A DNA stretch of 64,000 nucleotides from NCBI GenBank assembly GCA_022457155.1, contig JAJGOT010000473.1, positions 62,001-126,000 of the forward strand, written 5' to 3'. The notes beneath the pieces are model-generated. The model made no database searches. It was not told where the DNA came from and saw only the letters and a program-made list of their open reading frames with translations. The translations under genes were made by a program, and so were the position numbers. The DNA is from Cladopsammia gracilis. Taxonomy: Eukaryota > Cnidaria > Anthozoa > Scleractinia > Dendrophylliidae. The first letter of the stretch is position 1. Each line of letters begins with the position of its first letter. Of this stretch, positions 24,401 through 39,400 are shown piece after piece.

Positions 24401-27400
24401 GGGTGCTTTTATTAATAAAACCAAACAATATCAACCCTTTAAACCCCAATATCAAAACAGAAATTCTCCTTTCTTGTTTCCATACCTTTCTTATAGAAGT
24501 AGTAGGGGGAAGTCGATAAAATATCAGGGGAATCCATCTGTGTTGATCATATCCTTCATTCTCATGACCTCTCTGATTGATTTGATTCAACTGTGATGTC
24601 ATTTTACCTTATAAGGGAAAGAGAACACGCAAAATATCCGAGCGTATTACACAGTAGATTGCTGTATTACACCTTAGCATGCCGGTTTAAAGACACGAGC
24701 TATTGTAAATACAAGAATTTCAGTCGATTAATAAATTCCTTATTTGATAGTTTTACAGATAATATGTGTCATTTTACTCATTGCTCTCAGTTTTCTTGCC
24801 CCTGCGGGGCTAAAAAAAAAGTAATACGCAACTCGTAAAATATCCGCACATATTATCTGTCAACCATCAAATAACGTGTATATATTATAAGGAGAAATTT
24901 GACGCTGATCACTTATTATTGGGGCTTGAAGGTTTAAGTCGTGTTCTCATACATCTAGCAGATGTTCTTTTTACAACTGTCAGGTTTATTTGAACAGTAT
25001 TAGAAGCCCTGATTATTTGTTTTCTCTTAATTCTCTTTATTTTTGCAGTTCATCCAGGATCTCTTTCCAGAACTACAAAGTGCAGAATTAACCGTCCAAG
25101 GCCTGAAGCTACCTTCTCAGCCCAAGAATTCCCTCAGATTGCCGCTGGGCCAGAAAAAGAAACCAACAGTGTGCAGCAAATTTAACGAGTCCCTTATCAA
25201 GCTTGTGGTGGCCATGAAAAGGTACATTTCATACTGATTTGTGCTGTGTTCACATTGGAACCGAAACATGTTTCCTGTAAACAAGTTGGCAATTTCATTG
25301 TTTATTTTGAACATGTTTCACACCTGGTTTTATGTATTTTTTGCAGTTGTAATCCTTTCTTCATCAGATGCATAAAGCCAAACAACACCAAGGTAAGAAT
25401 AAAGCTTCAATTTACAGTAAACTGTGTCAATCGGTATATGTTATATCCAGTCTCAGGTTATATCAGTAGGGCTTGAAATTGAAAAAAATTCTCAATCACA
25501 ATTTGTGAGTAATTCCTAAAATTTAGTTGCAAGTTCGAAAATTTTATTCGCAAAAAAATACTACTAATGGAACCAGAAACGAGAAACAAGAAATTTCTGA
25601 GAAAGTCGGAAAAAGTGCACCTGTGATACACTTCTTGGAAACCGCGTTAATGAAGCATGAAATTGACGAATAAGTCACACAACATTCAACGTGAATTTTG
25701 CAGGATTTTTCGGGTAAAATTACAACAACCAGTTACAAGTAATTAAGACACAAGACTGTTGAATATAATTCCTTTATTATATTACCTGGGCGGTAAAACA
25801 GTTGCAAAATCACGACTAATAGACAAATTTTAGTCACAAAAGCAAAATCTTTAGTTGCAAATGTGCCCGATACAGGCACAATTTCGAGTCCTGATCAGTA
25901 TTCAATCTACCCAGTATTCAATGTTGGTAAGCTAACCCTAACCTCAGCACAACGCTACAATATGTAGCTCTAACACAAAGATAACCCTGGCTAACTCTTA
26001 GCACAAAGCTAATCCTAACTACCGGTAACTCTCACACAAAGCTAACCATCACACCACTGTGCTGGGGTTGGGGTTAGCTTACCTAGATTGAATACTGCGT
26101 GTGCATTTACATGTACAGCTTACATCGAATACTGATTCAACCTGAGAATGGATTTTACCTGCAACATATACTCCATATTAATAATTAATTTTTTCACTTC
26201 CAAAATTAAATAATATTATTATTGATCTTCAGTTTATTTGTCAACCGAGTTGACAAATGAAGGTAAATTAGCCACTGTAAAGAGATTTGAAAGATTACAT
26301 TTTGAGCTCTTAATTACTGGCACTTCATTTCACCGAAGGGATTTAGCACTCAAAACATCAGTTTTTTTAATCTCTTTACCGTGGCCAATTTACTTTTAAA
26401 ATTATCAATTCAGTGGATAGAACCTAATCTTTGTGTTTCACTCCACCACCGACACAGTCTTGAAACCAACCTCTTTATTCTTCTTTTTCTCAGACTGCAG
26501 GATTATTTGACACTCCTCTTGTGATCGAGCAACTGAGATATTGTGGAATCACGGAAACTGTAAAAGTCCGAAAAGCTGGTTTTCCCATCAGATATATGTA
26601 TGCAGATTTTGTAAAAAGGTGCGATATTTGTAAAAATACTCTTGACTGGCAGTCAGTGGTTCCCAATCAATGGGATTGCACCATGACTGTTACTGCGGCA
26701 ATGTTATGTACAGGTCTACCAGTCCCTAATTACCTCCCACCATATGTGGCCCAGGTTTGATTCCATATATGTAGTGTCATACAATGACATTGTATGAGGG
26801 TTGAGTTTGTTGGCTCTCATCCTTGCATCAAGGGTTTCGTTTTCTCCAGGCTCTTCAGTTTTTCTTCCCTGCTCAAAAACCAAAAACCCAAATCCTTATG
26901 AGTGTTTTAATGCTTATGCAAGATTCTAAACACAGCATTTATCGGTAACTGAGAATTCAAACACGAGTTTATGAAGATGTAATCCATCCATTTCCCATTA
27001 TTTTATTAATAAAGCATTAATGGTTAGAGTACCATAATTACCATGATGCAATTTTAATTAGCACCTTTGTCCAGTTTGAATCGTTCATGGTAAAGTATTG
27101 AAATCCCATGGATGGGAAGGTCACTTTGTCATATGGGAATAAGGCAAAATTCAATTGTACTGTCTTAAATCCCTTTATAATGGGAAAAGCCTTTTTTCCG
27201 TTATGATAACCATTAATGTTTTATTATTTAAATTTCCTGTTGATCTAAGAGTGATAAAACTTAGTATACATGATTCAACATGCAATCTGCTTACTTTAAA
27301 TGCAATATACAATTATGATATGGTTCAATTTTTTTAAATTTTCAAACTAGTTTGATTTTTTTTTCTTTATGTCCCAGATTATAATAATGAATCTCAAAAA

Positions 27401-30400
27401 AAAAAGGAAAATAGAAATTAAACTGGTTTAAAAATTTTCAAACCAAAAAAAAATGTAAACCACAACAAATACAATGTACACCTTCTAAATATCTTATTTT
27501 ATTCATTGATTTATTGATTGAATCTTTTAAGGTATCGTTGTTTGTCGTCAAAACTTGACCTGAGCAGTCCTAATCCAAGAGAGAATGTTTACAGGATACT
27601 AAGTCTCATTGAAAGACTTCAACCAGAAAGCCACCAGTTTGGCAAAACAAAGGTATGTTTATGTCTTTCTCACTTCTTCGTTAACCCTTTCAGATCCAGA
27701 GTCAATTATGGAGACATAATTTGTATACATGCACGTGTACATGTAGTTTAACTTTTGAGTCTGTCAACAAAATCCTATGGTGCGACCATGCATTCAAATG
27801 AAACCTCTTTGCTTGTACTTTTGCATGGCACCACTTGTTTTTTATATAATAATTTATTTTACAAAATGAAGTTTGGTATTATTTTTATATGAATGTAAAT
27901 ATTTTTGGCACTCTTGGGAGTTCAAAGGTTAATTTCTTGCTTTGTTGCTACATGTACCATTCTTATGCTGACACTGCTGGCTCTTTCATCTTAAATTCTG
28001 TCATTTTTCTTTCGTCAAGCAAGCTTGATCTTGTCAATTTATTTTATGAGAAAATATCAGTCTTGGCTGATTTATTCAACCTTATACACTGAATGCAAAT
28101 ATGGCCTCCCAACAATTTTTTTGTTTGGACAGGTTCTCAAGAAAAGAAAAGCAATTGAATAATGATAAAGATCAGGTCAAAATAAGTCATTGTGTGCATT
28201 TTCAAGGCCATATTCTTATTTTAGGAGAAGTTATAGGCAATCAAATTTTGAGAAAAACATGAAAGCGAGGCTAGTGAGGATAGAATGTCTTTTCTCATAC
28301 AGATGCTTAAAATTTCAGTGAGCCGTAACTTTGCAACCGTTAAACCAAAAACACTCAAACTTTGCGAGATGATACAATTAGCAGCACTTGTTTACGTGAT
28401 ATCATTAATTTCTCTGAAAACTTGGCCAAACAAAAAATTGTCTGGCGGCCATATTTGCATTCGGTGTATTGTGTGTTTATCATTGCATGATTGTAATTAA
28501 TTCATGTGTTTTACTTTACCAACTGAAATATATAAATACCGGTATATATATATTATATACATCGCTCAGTGTTGAAAAAAAATGTGATTTTAATGTGTAA
28601 TATTGTAGCTGAAGAGCTGTTATTATTGTCACTCTGTCTTAATTTCTTTTTTATATACATTAGGTCTTTTTGAAAGAAAATCTACATGAGTCATTAGAAG
28701 AAGCCAGATTTGCCAAGTTTAATCGCATGGCAATTGTTATTCAAGCAAGGGTAAGTCTGGACTTATTTTTAATAATAGTGAAAGCAGTCTTTGGCCATGC
28801 TCGTAAAATAGCCAACTGGTTCACCTCGACCTGCCAGTAGAGTTCTTAACTTGTTAATTAGTTTCATTTGCAATATCTGCTTATCTTACCTTTTGTATAA
28901 TTATCCCTGAAAAACCCCTCACAGGGAAAGGATTAATATTATTAGAATTTATTTACATGTATTAATTATTAATATTATTAGTCACTGCAACTTATTTAAT
29001 ATAGATATCTTTCCTATTTTTTTCTGTTTTTTGTACAGATGCGTGGGTACTATGTGAATAACAAGTACCTCAAAATGAAAAAGGCTGCTATTGTGATTCA
29101 GAGTAACACAAGACGTTTACTACAAAGGTATACAGCATTTTGTTTTTGAAATGTTTATCTAGCAAGCTTTGTTTCATTTAGCATCATTAACCCTTTAAGC
29201 CCTAAGAGTGATCAGCATCAAATTTCTCCTTGTAATATCAATGCCTTATCAATCAACAAGGTCACGAGAATTAAGGACATGATCACACAAGATGAATTCT
29301 CTTGATATCCAAACAATTTCTCCCCACTACTTCTATAGGAAATGTATAGGGACAAGAAATGAGAATTTGAATTTTGATATTAGGGCTTAAAGGGTTAAAG
29401 ACTATCCAGTGGATGAAAATAATGGTCCAAGTCAAACTGTTACAAAACTTATAGTTTTCTCTTTGTTCTGGCCTATTGAGAAAATTTACTCTGGTTTATA
29501 AATCTTAAAAAATTATGCTTTTTAGTTAATTAATATAATTTATTATTAATAACCGTCTTCCCGGGTTTACCTCGGTGTAAAAACCTGTGACTTTTTTCTT
29601 TGTTTTCTACCTTTGTTGCCTTGCACTCTATTGTTTTAGTACCTTTTGTTTTCTTTGTTTTACATCACTCGTGAGTTGGCAGGTTTTTACACCGAGGATG
29701 AGCCCTTGGCCCCTTCACCAACTAAACTATCAGTTTGGAAAATGTGAAATAAAAACCAGTGTCGTACTTCGTGGTAGCTTTCATAATTGAATGGTCACAC
29801 TTTATGATTTTATCCACAGACTCAAAAATTAGATCGATCTCTCACAGTTTAATAAACAGCAACACAGGAAAGTTGTGCTTAATAGCTTTCATTTGAATGA
29901 TTGACATTACACTTAAGGATATTATCAGACTCAGATTTAAAATGATTGTCATTGGACGGTTAATTTGGCAGCTGTAGAGTGAACACCTGGCTACTTGCTT
30001 TATTGTTACTGGCAAGATTTCTGTTTGTTTTTATGCATGTTCTTCTTTATTTTTTTCCTTGTGGAGACATTTAATGTGAAACTTTCATTAAACTAATTTA
30101 ATAATTTAACCCTTTAATTTATTTACACAGAAAAAAGTTCCACAAAGCTAGGAAAGGATTCATTCTTCTCCAGGCAATTTGCAGGATGAGACAACAACGG
30201 CGAGCATTTTTGAAGGCAAGTTGCCATAATTTTAATGACTTCACTGCTGGCCATCTTGAACTTGCTTTATCAACGAAATGTTTTTTGTTTCTCTTGACTT
30301 TGTGGACTGAAAACCAACATACTTCTTTGCAAAATCGGTGGCAAGATCCGTTTGTTTTTTACCAAATTCTCAGTCTGCATTGAGTGCAGTTTGTTATTTA

Positions 30401-33400
30401 TTCATTTTTCTTTGACTGTCTTTAATGTAATCAAGGAATTGCCGGATAGTCCTGGGTGTGCATAATATTAGGGCTGTTATAAGTAGCCACCAGCCGGTTA
30501 TTATGACCAGCAACTGTAGTGAAGATCAGACCGGCAACTCAAAGTTTCACAATGACTAAACTCTGGGCAAAAACAAACGGAGGCTATATCTTGAGATTAT
30601 GGCCGCCTATTTTCCTTGTGTTAAGCCGGCAATCTCACATCTTAATGATGGCCTTGTTCACATACATGTAATGTATTAAGAATGATTATATTGCTCTGCA
30701 TGATTGTATATTGTAAAGTGGTTAATAATATTACTCAGTCTGGCAAATGTCACTCTAGGCATCCTCTAAAACATTTTCTGCAAAACAAGCACACTATTAA
30801 TTTTTTTTTTGTCTAAGTTCAACTTCATTCATTTATGACTTCCTGTTTCCAAAATTTATTTTTTATTAACCATGGTTTTATTCATGTTTGCTTTTGGTCA
30901 CAGTTAAGTTTGATTAAGAAAGTGGAACACATAAATTCGAGTAGAATGTTGACATAATAAATGAAAATTTGTTTACTGAATATTTGAATAAATCCTGTAG
31001 CTGTAACTGGTAAAGACTAATGAATATTAATTTTCTAGTCCAAGTAGACTTCTTTTTTTAAGATTTTAATACTTAGCTTAAAAGATACATACATGTATGA
31101 CTTACAAAACCACATGTGGTTATAAATACGGTGCATACATGTATTTAATTGTATGCCAATTAGACAAGTTCACACATTTTCTGAATAAATTACATGCTGT
31201 GATGCATGTGTATTTATTTAAGTGCTTGCATATTAGCATAACACCCGTAGCATGTATATTGTGTTACATGACCTCATCTGTTAAAATAACTCACCCTAAT
31301 TGTTCAATATAACCACTAATATTGTCTTCTGTTCAACTGCACGAACTTGAAATATTTAAAAGCCATAGTCTTATTGAGTCAAACTGTTTTCAACTGTTAA
31401 ATGTAGAAAATTCCGTCGGGATTGCTTCAATGGATTTTAGGTGAAAACAAATTAGATCGTATTCTGGCCAAAATATAAGCTGGAACCTTTATGAATTTAG
31501 AAGTAAGTAAACCTGACATTTCTGTCAAACATTTGTTGGATATTTGCTCACTATTGTTTGAGTTTGATAATTTTCTATGAATCTAAGGCTTTTCAATTAG
31601 TAAACCAGGCATTAGTACAGTTCAACATGGTTTTAACTAAAGTGACAATGGCTCTGTTTCTATGGAAACGTCTTGCAGAGTTTTCAGTGTGTAATGAAGT
31701 GTTATTTCGCCATTGCAGTGGTTATATAGCGTAAACAGAATACCTTCTATATATGGCGATACAGAACATGCCTATAGTAATGCTAGTGAGGTATTAAGCA
31801 TTTTTAGTAGACATGTAATCTTGAAATTGTACACAGCTGGCAAGAAATTGCAAATTTCGTAACGAACAGTTGCTGATAGTCTTAGACTTTCAGCAAATGT
31901 TCATTGCAAAATTTGACTCTTAATTGGCTAGTGTTTTGCTTTTCAACATGTATGTGTGACGTTCAAAGCTTCATTCAATGAAGCAATTATTTATAGCCTT
32001 TGGTCTGATCTGTAGTTTGCTTGTGGCAGTTTCCCTTTTGTCATATGTTTTCACAAAATTTTAGACATTATGTAGTTATTAAGTTTTCTAGTTCAATTAG
32101 CTTCCTATCTAAGCTACATGTAATTGTGCATGTTAATCAGCAGTCAAATATTTTAAATTTACTATCTTTAATTCCCAATGTCGTTGTATCGTAAGAGCAG
32201 GTTCCTAACAAAACATTCACAAAATAATGATTGCAGATATGTTTTTGATGAGTTGTATAGTTAAGCAACTCAGAACTGTTTAACTACATTTTTGGACCAA
32301 GATTTTGTGAATTCATGTTACATTCGTTTTATTAAATTATCAAGTTGCTCAAGTTGTATTTAATAGTAAAGCAGTCTTTTACTTAAATTCCAAGTACTGA
32401 ATACTATTATTGTCTAATTCAGTCTGTTGGTGGTGCACAATTTGTACATGCCAAATGTTATAAATTATGTACCCTTTTGTTTTGTGACGGGATGACAATA
32501 TATATATTGTCAAAATAGATTGATTAAATCACTGAGAAATTACTGGTAAATTGATTGTGATTTAATGAAATTTAAATTGTTGACGTTATGTTATTAAGAA
32601 GTAATAAAATTATGCAAATATATGTTATAGCTGTGCTCCATAATGTTTTATTCGAATGGTTTCATTTACTGGGTTTTTAATTAATATTTTGTGAGTTGCC
32701 ATTAGGAAATAGTTCTTTAATTTATGACTGTTTTATTTACTTTTATTCATTCTTTTAATTTTAATACGCAAGGCTGTTTACATTTACTCATTTATTTCAA
32801 GTTTACAAAACATTTTAGTTTCAAGTTTTCTAACTGCTTGTCAATGATCATTTTTTTCAAAGGCAATGTGTTACTGCATTTAACATGATATATTTTGTTT
32901 ATAGAGGTTTTGCACGGCAGCCATGTTGCATGGCAGGAACAATAGATTGCTTTCCCTATGGGAAAGAATGTTCTTTCCAATGCAAAACATTTTCATTGTT
33001 CCTGCAATGCAACATGGCTGCCGTGCAAAACCTCTATTCTTGTATTATTACTTAAAAAAATTGTCTTCCAGGGTTTTTCCAAAAAATCTTAATAAGAGAA
33101 GTTTTTTCTTTGTTTGTTTGTTCCTTTCTTTCCACTGATTGCTTTGATTAATTAAACATTGCAGCTTTGAAAGTATTTGGTTCTGGCAATAATAGTGCCA
33201 TTTTTAAAATTCAGATACATAATGAGAGCCACAAGAAAACATTTGCAATGCAGGCAAAGCCTTCACCCCCAGCTGAAGAAGTCATGGCAGTAAGCAGTGC
33301 TCCTGCACAGCTGGTGGTTAGTTTTGCTGTTTTTTTTTTCAAGTTAATTTTTCTCAGTTGTGTTAAAAAGTTAATCTAATCTTGTGAGAAAAAAAGTTAA

Positions 33401-36400
33401 GTTAAATATTTTATGCTCTGGCTAGTTATTAAACTACTTCTGTATAATGTCCTTTGTTCCCCGGCCATGAAATGCAAGGCTGTCACTAATTTTTGAAACT
33501 TAGCTTGGGAAATGGGGAAACTAGCTGGAAAAATCCAGTTCTATTAGTAGCATTGCCTTGTTTGTCTATGAAAGAAGCCAGGGCTCAGAAGTGTAGTAAC
33601 CAGGGGAAATCCCTGGTCTCGGTCTTTGATGACAGCCCTGCCATGAGCCCCCATAAAATCAGCCTGCTTCACGTACCATTGGTTTCACTTTGTGGTTTGA
33701 AAAAAGTTCATCAAATGATGAAAATTTTGTTGATCACAAATCAACAACATGATATGTTAAGTCACGTAACGTTAAATTCAGGATGAATGAATGTTAACTC
33801 GCAGTCACCTCAAATGTGCTCAGATAATACCTTTCCTAGAAAAACAGTTCTTCCTGTTCAATTACAAGTTACAGAAAGTTAAATTCAAGAAATATATTAC
33901 TGTATTTGAAGGAAAAGTAGTTTAAATTCATTCTTCGAAGTTCAGCGTTGTTGATCTTGTGGTTGACTTGTGGTCAACAACAAAAAATTAATTTGATCAC
34001 TTAATGAACTTTTTTCAAACTGTGGAGTGAAACCAATGGTACGTAAAGCGGGCTGATTTTCAAGGCATTTCAAAGGACATGTGGGATCATTAGCAGCCAC
34101 CTTACACTATTTCTTGTCAGTTAATTTTCATTCAGAAAATTAGTCTGTGGGTTGTTATCTTAACTTCTCTTTTTTTTTAGCACAATCAAAAGTTTACTAA
34201 CTCAGTTTGTGCCCCTCATCATTTTACCCTTTTTGGGCGACATGTACTGCCACTTCACAGCATAACTATCATCCTTTTCATTTGCAATTATTTTTGTCTT
34301 TGTAGGAAATCGAGAAACAAACTGTTACAGATGTCAACCAACTTGAGATTCCTACAGATTTGGCACTGGTCTTTGCCAACCTCCAGGGTAAGAAGAAAAG
34401 ACATTGCATACTATTAAATGAATGCCCATACATTGAGAAATTGCACCAAATACATGTACTCCAAAATCTGCTGATTTCTGGTCCTTTCTTGATATATCAA
34501 CAACAATGGCTTAGCAGTCTATGAATATTCCATAAATTATTTAACACAGAAAAAATTAACGTAACAATGGATAAAAAGAACTAGGTATTGTTGTATTTCA
34601 TTTTGTTGTTGATATATCGAGAAGCTACCTGATTTTTAGTTGTTTGACTGCAGCTGGCCAACTAGGCCAGCTCACTGGCTATTTTTTGTCAGTACCACAG
34701 CTCTGTGATCTGTTGATGTGTTTGTACCTGTTTTGGCGACAAGTACTGTGCATGCAATAAGTTTTAGTGTCACACAGTTGTGATATGCATATGTACCAGT
34801 ATATATCATCTGGGTCTCACCAGAATTATGGTCGCCAACATTATGGTCAGCAGGGTGTAGCCCTTGATATTTAGCACTTTTAATCAATCAGCTTTATCTT
34901 GCCCTTTCCATCAAAAACTGCAACAAAGATTCAAAGATGTAATGTTCATTGTGTCATGAGTCCCTGACAAATAATAATAATAATAAATAATAATAATAAT
35001 AATAATTATTAATAATTATTTGAGAATTTTTTAAATTAATAATAATTATTAATAATTATTTGAGAATTTTTTTAATTAATTGTAAACGTAAGATTGTTGG
35101 AAATTTTTAATAAAGGTTTTGAATTAAAAAAAAAATTATACAGGGAGCTCACTTCACTATTGTAGTGGTATTCTGCGAGGCCCTGTTAAATAAAAATGGT
35201 TAAAAACTAAGTTAAAATATTAAAAAATTACAAAATATTATTATTACGCTAAGAATTATATATAAAACACTAAAAACTATAAACACATGTAAGTTGTAAA
35301 AATCTTAGTAAAAAGGTGATTCTTAGGGCTAATTAGATTTAAAAGAATACATGTAGTTTTTGACATTTTGCTTAAAAAGTAGAGACTTTTTCCTCACTAC
35401 AAGAGACTTGTAGTGAGGAAGGCTACTGTATTTAAAAATGATTGGAAAGCCAGGGCATGAAATTGCGCCTGATACAGTTGCCAATGTGCCTAAGTTTTCT
35501 GTGCTGGCAACCAAGATTTGAAAGTTAGTTGCCACATTGGCGACCAGAACCCTTAGCTTCATCCTACCTTTATGTATTGTGCAATTAAATAAAGCTTGAA
35601 GATGGGTAAATCGGTGTGAATGAGGAGGTTTGTAGCAAAACCGTCACGAACTCTACAAAGTGAAACATCAAGATCTGCCATCTTGGATATTTCAGAGACT
35701 ACATTGTATATTGTGCATTCAAATGTCCCTTTTGCTAACAGTGCATAATTTTTATTGCAGGCTCAGAATATTCTGTGTCACTTGTGCTCTCATTTGTATA
35801 CGTCGATATATTTTGCTTTTGTTTTTGGAAAAAAGAATGGCTACTAACTTTTTGAACTTGGCGACCACTTTGGAATATTAAGGAGCCAAAATTAATATCT
35901 CCTTGAGAAAAAAGTTAATTTTGTGCCCTGAAAGACTAGAGCTGGAGCTCTCCACAAACCCTATTCAGGGCTTATTGGTGGGCAGCCCCCTTAAAATCAT
36001 TACCAATCAATATTTGCACTATACACCGAATTCATAATGGCGGACGGCTCGGGTAAGCCTCGGAACGAGTACATGAAAACGAGGCGGGTGAGGATTCGAG
36101 CAAAAAAGAAATACAGAAGAGCGTGTTGTGTAATTTAAAGCGTGGTTGTACAAAGTACCTTTTTTACCATGAATGAAAATAAATCACCACAGAATCGGTA
36201 TTGCTGTGTGCCACTTTGTAATCAAAAAGGAACCACCGGCCCAAACGGCGAGAAAGTTGGATTTTTTAGCATCCCGACCGATACAAGCTTGAGGGCGCAA
36301 TGGCTGCACGCGATTCGAAGAGATACAGGTAAACATTTCACGATTACAGATTCTACTAAAGTCTGCTCTCTGCATTTTAAGAATGAACACCTTAAGAAGA

Positions 36401-39400
36401 GTTTAGGCATTGGGCGGTTAAGTTACGTAGACGGAGCAGTTCCATCAGTTTTTGAATGGAAAAGGAGCTCACGTCGGAAGAGACCTCCGCCGACACCAAG
36501 AGGTAATTCTGCTTCGATTCAAAATAAAAAGCAGAATAAGAGGAAAGCAGGAAGTGCTCGAGGCATCGCTCGATATGAGTGCAGTTGCTGGTCCGTCTTC
36601 AGAATCCCTTAGTATCGATGCTACTGATTCATTAAACGAGTTTTCCTTAGAAAGTAATTCCGAAGCAGAAAGTAGCGAAACTGTAACAACAGACAATCAG
36701 CTGTCCTACGACGATCTTCGAAAAAAGCTAGCTAAAATGGAGCAGTTACTTGAAGAGAGCAGAACGAAAAATGCAAAGTTAGAAGCAGAGGTTGAAAAAG
36801 TGAGGACCCATGCTTTCAAAATTTCAGAGAAGTGTGCGAACTTAGAGAAGAGGATTTTTACAGTAGATAATTTCACCTCTGATGAAGATATTACATTTTA
36901 TACTGGCTTCCCATCGTATGACGTTTTCATGGCTACGTACAATTACTTAAATCCGGGGCAAAATGGAGAAAACATTCGTTTTTGGCGTTCTGTTTCCAAC
37001 GATGTTGACCCTGAATATTATGAAAGAGAACCTGAACTTGGCGTTGGACCAGGGAGGCCTAGAACTTTAAATGCTAAAATGGAGTTCTTCCTGGTAATGT
37101 GTAGATTGAGACAGGGATTTCCAGAACGCCATCTGGGGCATTTATTTGATATATCTCAATCCACAGTTAGCCGAATTGTAATTTCCTGGTTAAATTTCAT
37201 GTACTTAAGGTTTGGGCAGTTGAACATATGGCCATCCCGAAAAGTGGTGGATGATAACATGCCTCAAGACTTCAAAGGCAAGTATCCAAATACGAGGGCT
37301 ATAATAGATTGCACTGAAATCAAGTGTCAGATGCCAAGTAGTTTACTCCTGAACAGTGAGCTATTTAGCTCTTACAAGAACAACACAACTCTTAAGGGAT
37401 TGATTGCTATTTCTCCTGCTGGTCATATCTCCTTTATAAGTCAACTCTACACAGGCAGCATATCTGATAGGGAAATAACTGAGAGAAGTGGATTTCTGGA
37501 CCTCTCTTTTGAAGCTAATGATTCTGTTATGGCTGACAAAGGATTCACTATTCAGGATCTTCTACCAGTTGGTGTGTCCCTTAACATCCCCCCATTTTTA
37601 GGCAGTTCAGCTCAGATGCCTGCTGAGGATGTTGTAAAAACACAAGAAATTGCCTCTCTCAGAATTCATGTCGAGAGGGCCATCAACAAAATTAAGAATT
37701 TTCACATCTGGGATGGTGTAGTCCTTCTCAGTCTTTTTGGTATTGTAAACCAGATGTGGACTGTTTGTGCACATCTGTGTAATGTTCAAGATCCTATTAT
37801 ATCATAGAGCAATGCATGAAACTACCCTTAATTGGCTGAAAGTAAACTTTTGTTGCATACATGTAATTTTTTGTTAGAAAAAGGCAGGGGCGTTGCTATA
37901 AAATTCATACATAATTGACAATTGAAAGAGAGGTGACCAGTCCACCTTTTAGGGATTATAATCTTGTAGGCCTTGCTTCATTATTCTGGCCCTTGTATTC
38001 TGAGACAGCAAAAGTGAGAAAATGCTGGAAATAATATGCCTTGAGTTTCTGACTAATATTATACCAAAATTCTTGGTCAAATGTTATTCTTTGGATTGAC
38101 ATCCCTTTGAATGTATAGACAACAAAGTCACACCAAGCAGCACCAGTTATAGCCAATTGGCCTTGTACTTGAGCATAGTACTCATGATCAGTTTTTAAAC
38201 GACACTGGTCACCTACTCGTTGACAGAAAAATTTGGGATCAGCACAGGCATCTAGTGGGGTGACGGCAGATTTGCTTGATGGGCATTTGACTTCCAAAAT
38301 TCCAAAAGGCTGACTGCAGCCAAAGTCAATAACTTTCCCATCAGGGGTAGCTGCAAAGACTGGCATTTCACTTGAAATTACAAGTCCACACTTGAGAACC
38401 ACCACTGGTGTTTTTCTTGCATTCATGAATTTTTGGTATTCATGAATGGCAGTTGCCTCATACTTTCTTCCATGTTCAGTGTGTCTACTTGTAAACACCT
38501 TGGGGTGCATAAGTTCTTTACAAAAAGAGTCATGATTTCTTTGACTTCTAGAAATTAGATGGAACCTTGAGGCTGTGAACCTAAATTTTCTCTCTTCCCT
38601 CCATCTCTCACTGCCTACCTGCTCTCTTGTTTCTACTTCTATTTTGTTAAGTTCATCCTCGTCAACCTCAAGTGAAGATAGAAACATTCTCTCCTCTTCA
38701 GTGAGTGTCTGGATAAGGTTTGGGTTCATTGTCTTTAAGGGGGAATCTTGGATAGCTGTTTATATTGGCATTTGAATCAGGACTTCTTGCAACAGTACTT
38801 ATATCAGTATACACAGGAAAGTTGGCCTCAGAATAAGATAACTGATAACTGTTTGTAGACCCAGCAGGGCTGTTTCCATATTTGGTCTGCACCATTTCAC
38901 TGGGTGTATTTGAGGCAAGGGTAGCAATACCCATTTTAGGATTGATTGCTGCAATGGCTTTTTTGAAACTCTCTTCCTCTAAAATATCATGCTTTGTTAT
39001 TTTGCGGGCCTCATAAAGTTGACAGGCAACAGCCTTGTCAGACTTCTCATCGTCAGGCTTAATTTTAGAGACAACTAAATCCATCACTGGCTGCGGATGA
39101 ATTGAATCACCTCGACCTTTTTTATGCCAACTTTGTAACTTTGAGGTACATGCCAAAGTTGGATTTTCATCTAATTCAACCCTTAAGTCTTCAGTTGTTT
39201 TGCTCTCGAACAATGAGTATTTGCAAATTTTCAACATGAGAGCAAGTGTGTGGTTACAATAACCAACTTTCCCAGCAGCACATGTGCAAGTCGCATCGAT
39301 CACTTGTCCAGATATAATGCAAAGGGAAACCTGAATAGTATGAGGAGCATCATGTTTCTTATAGCTGTGATAGCACTTGCATTTAAAATAGAAATAATGT

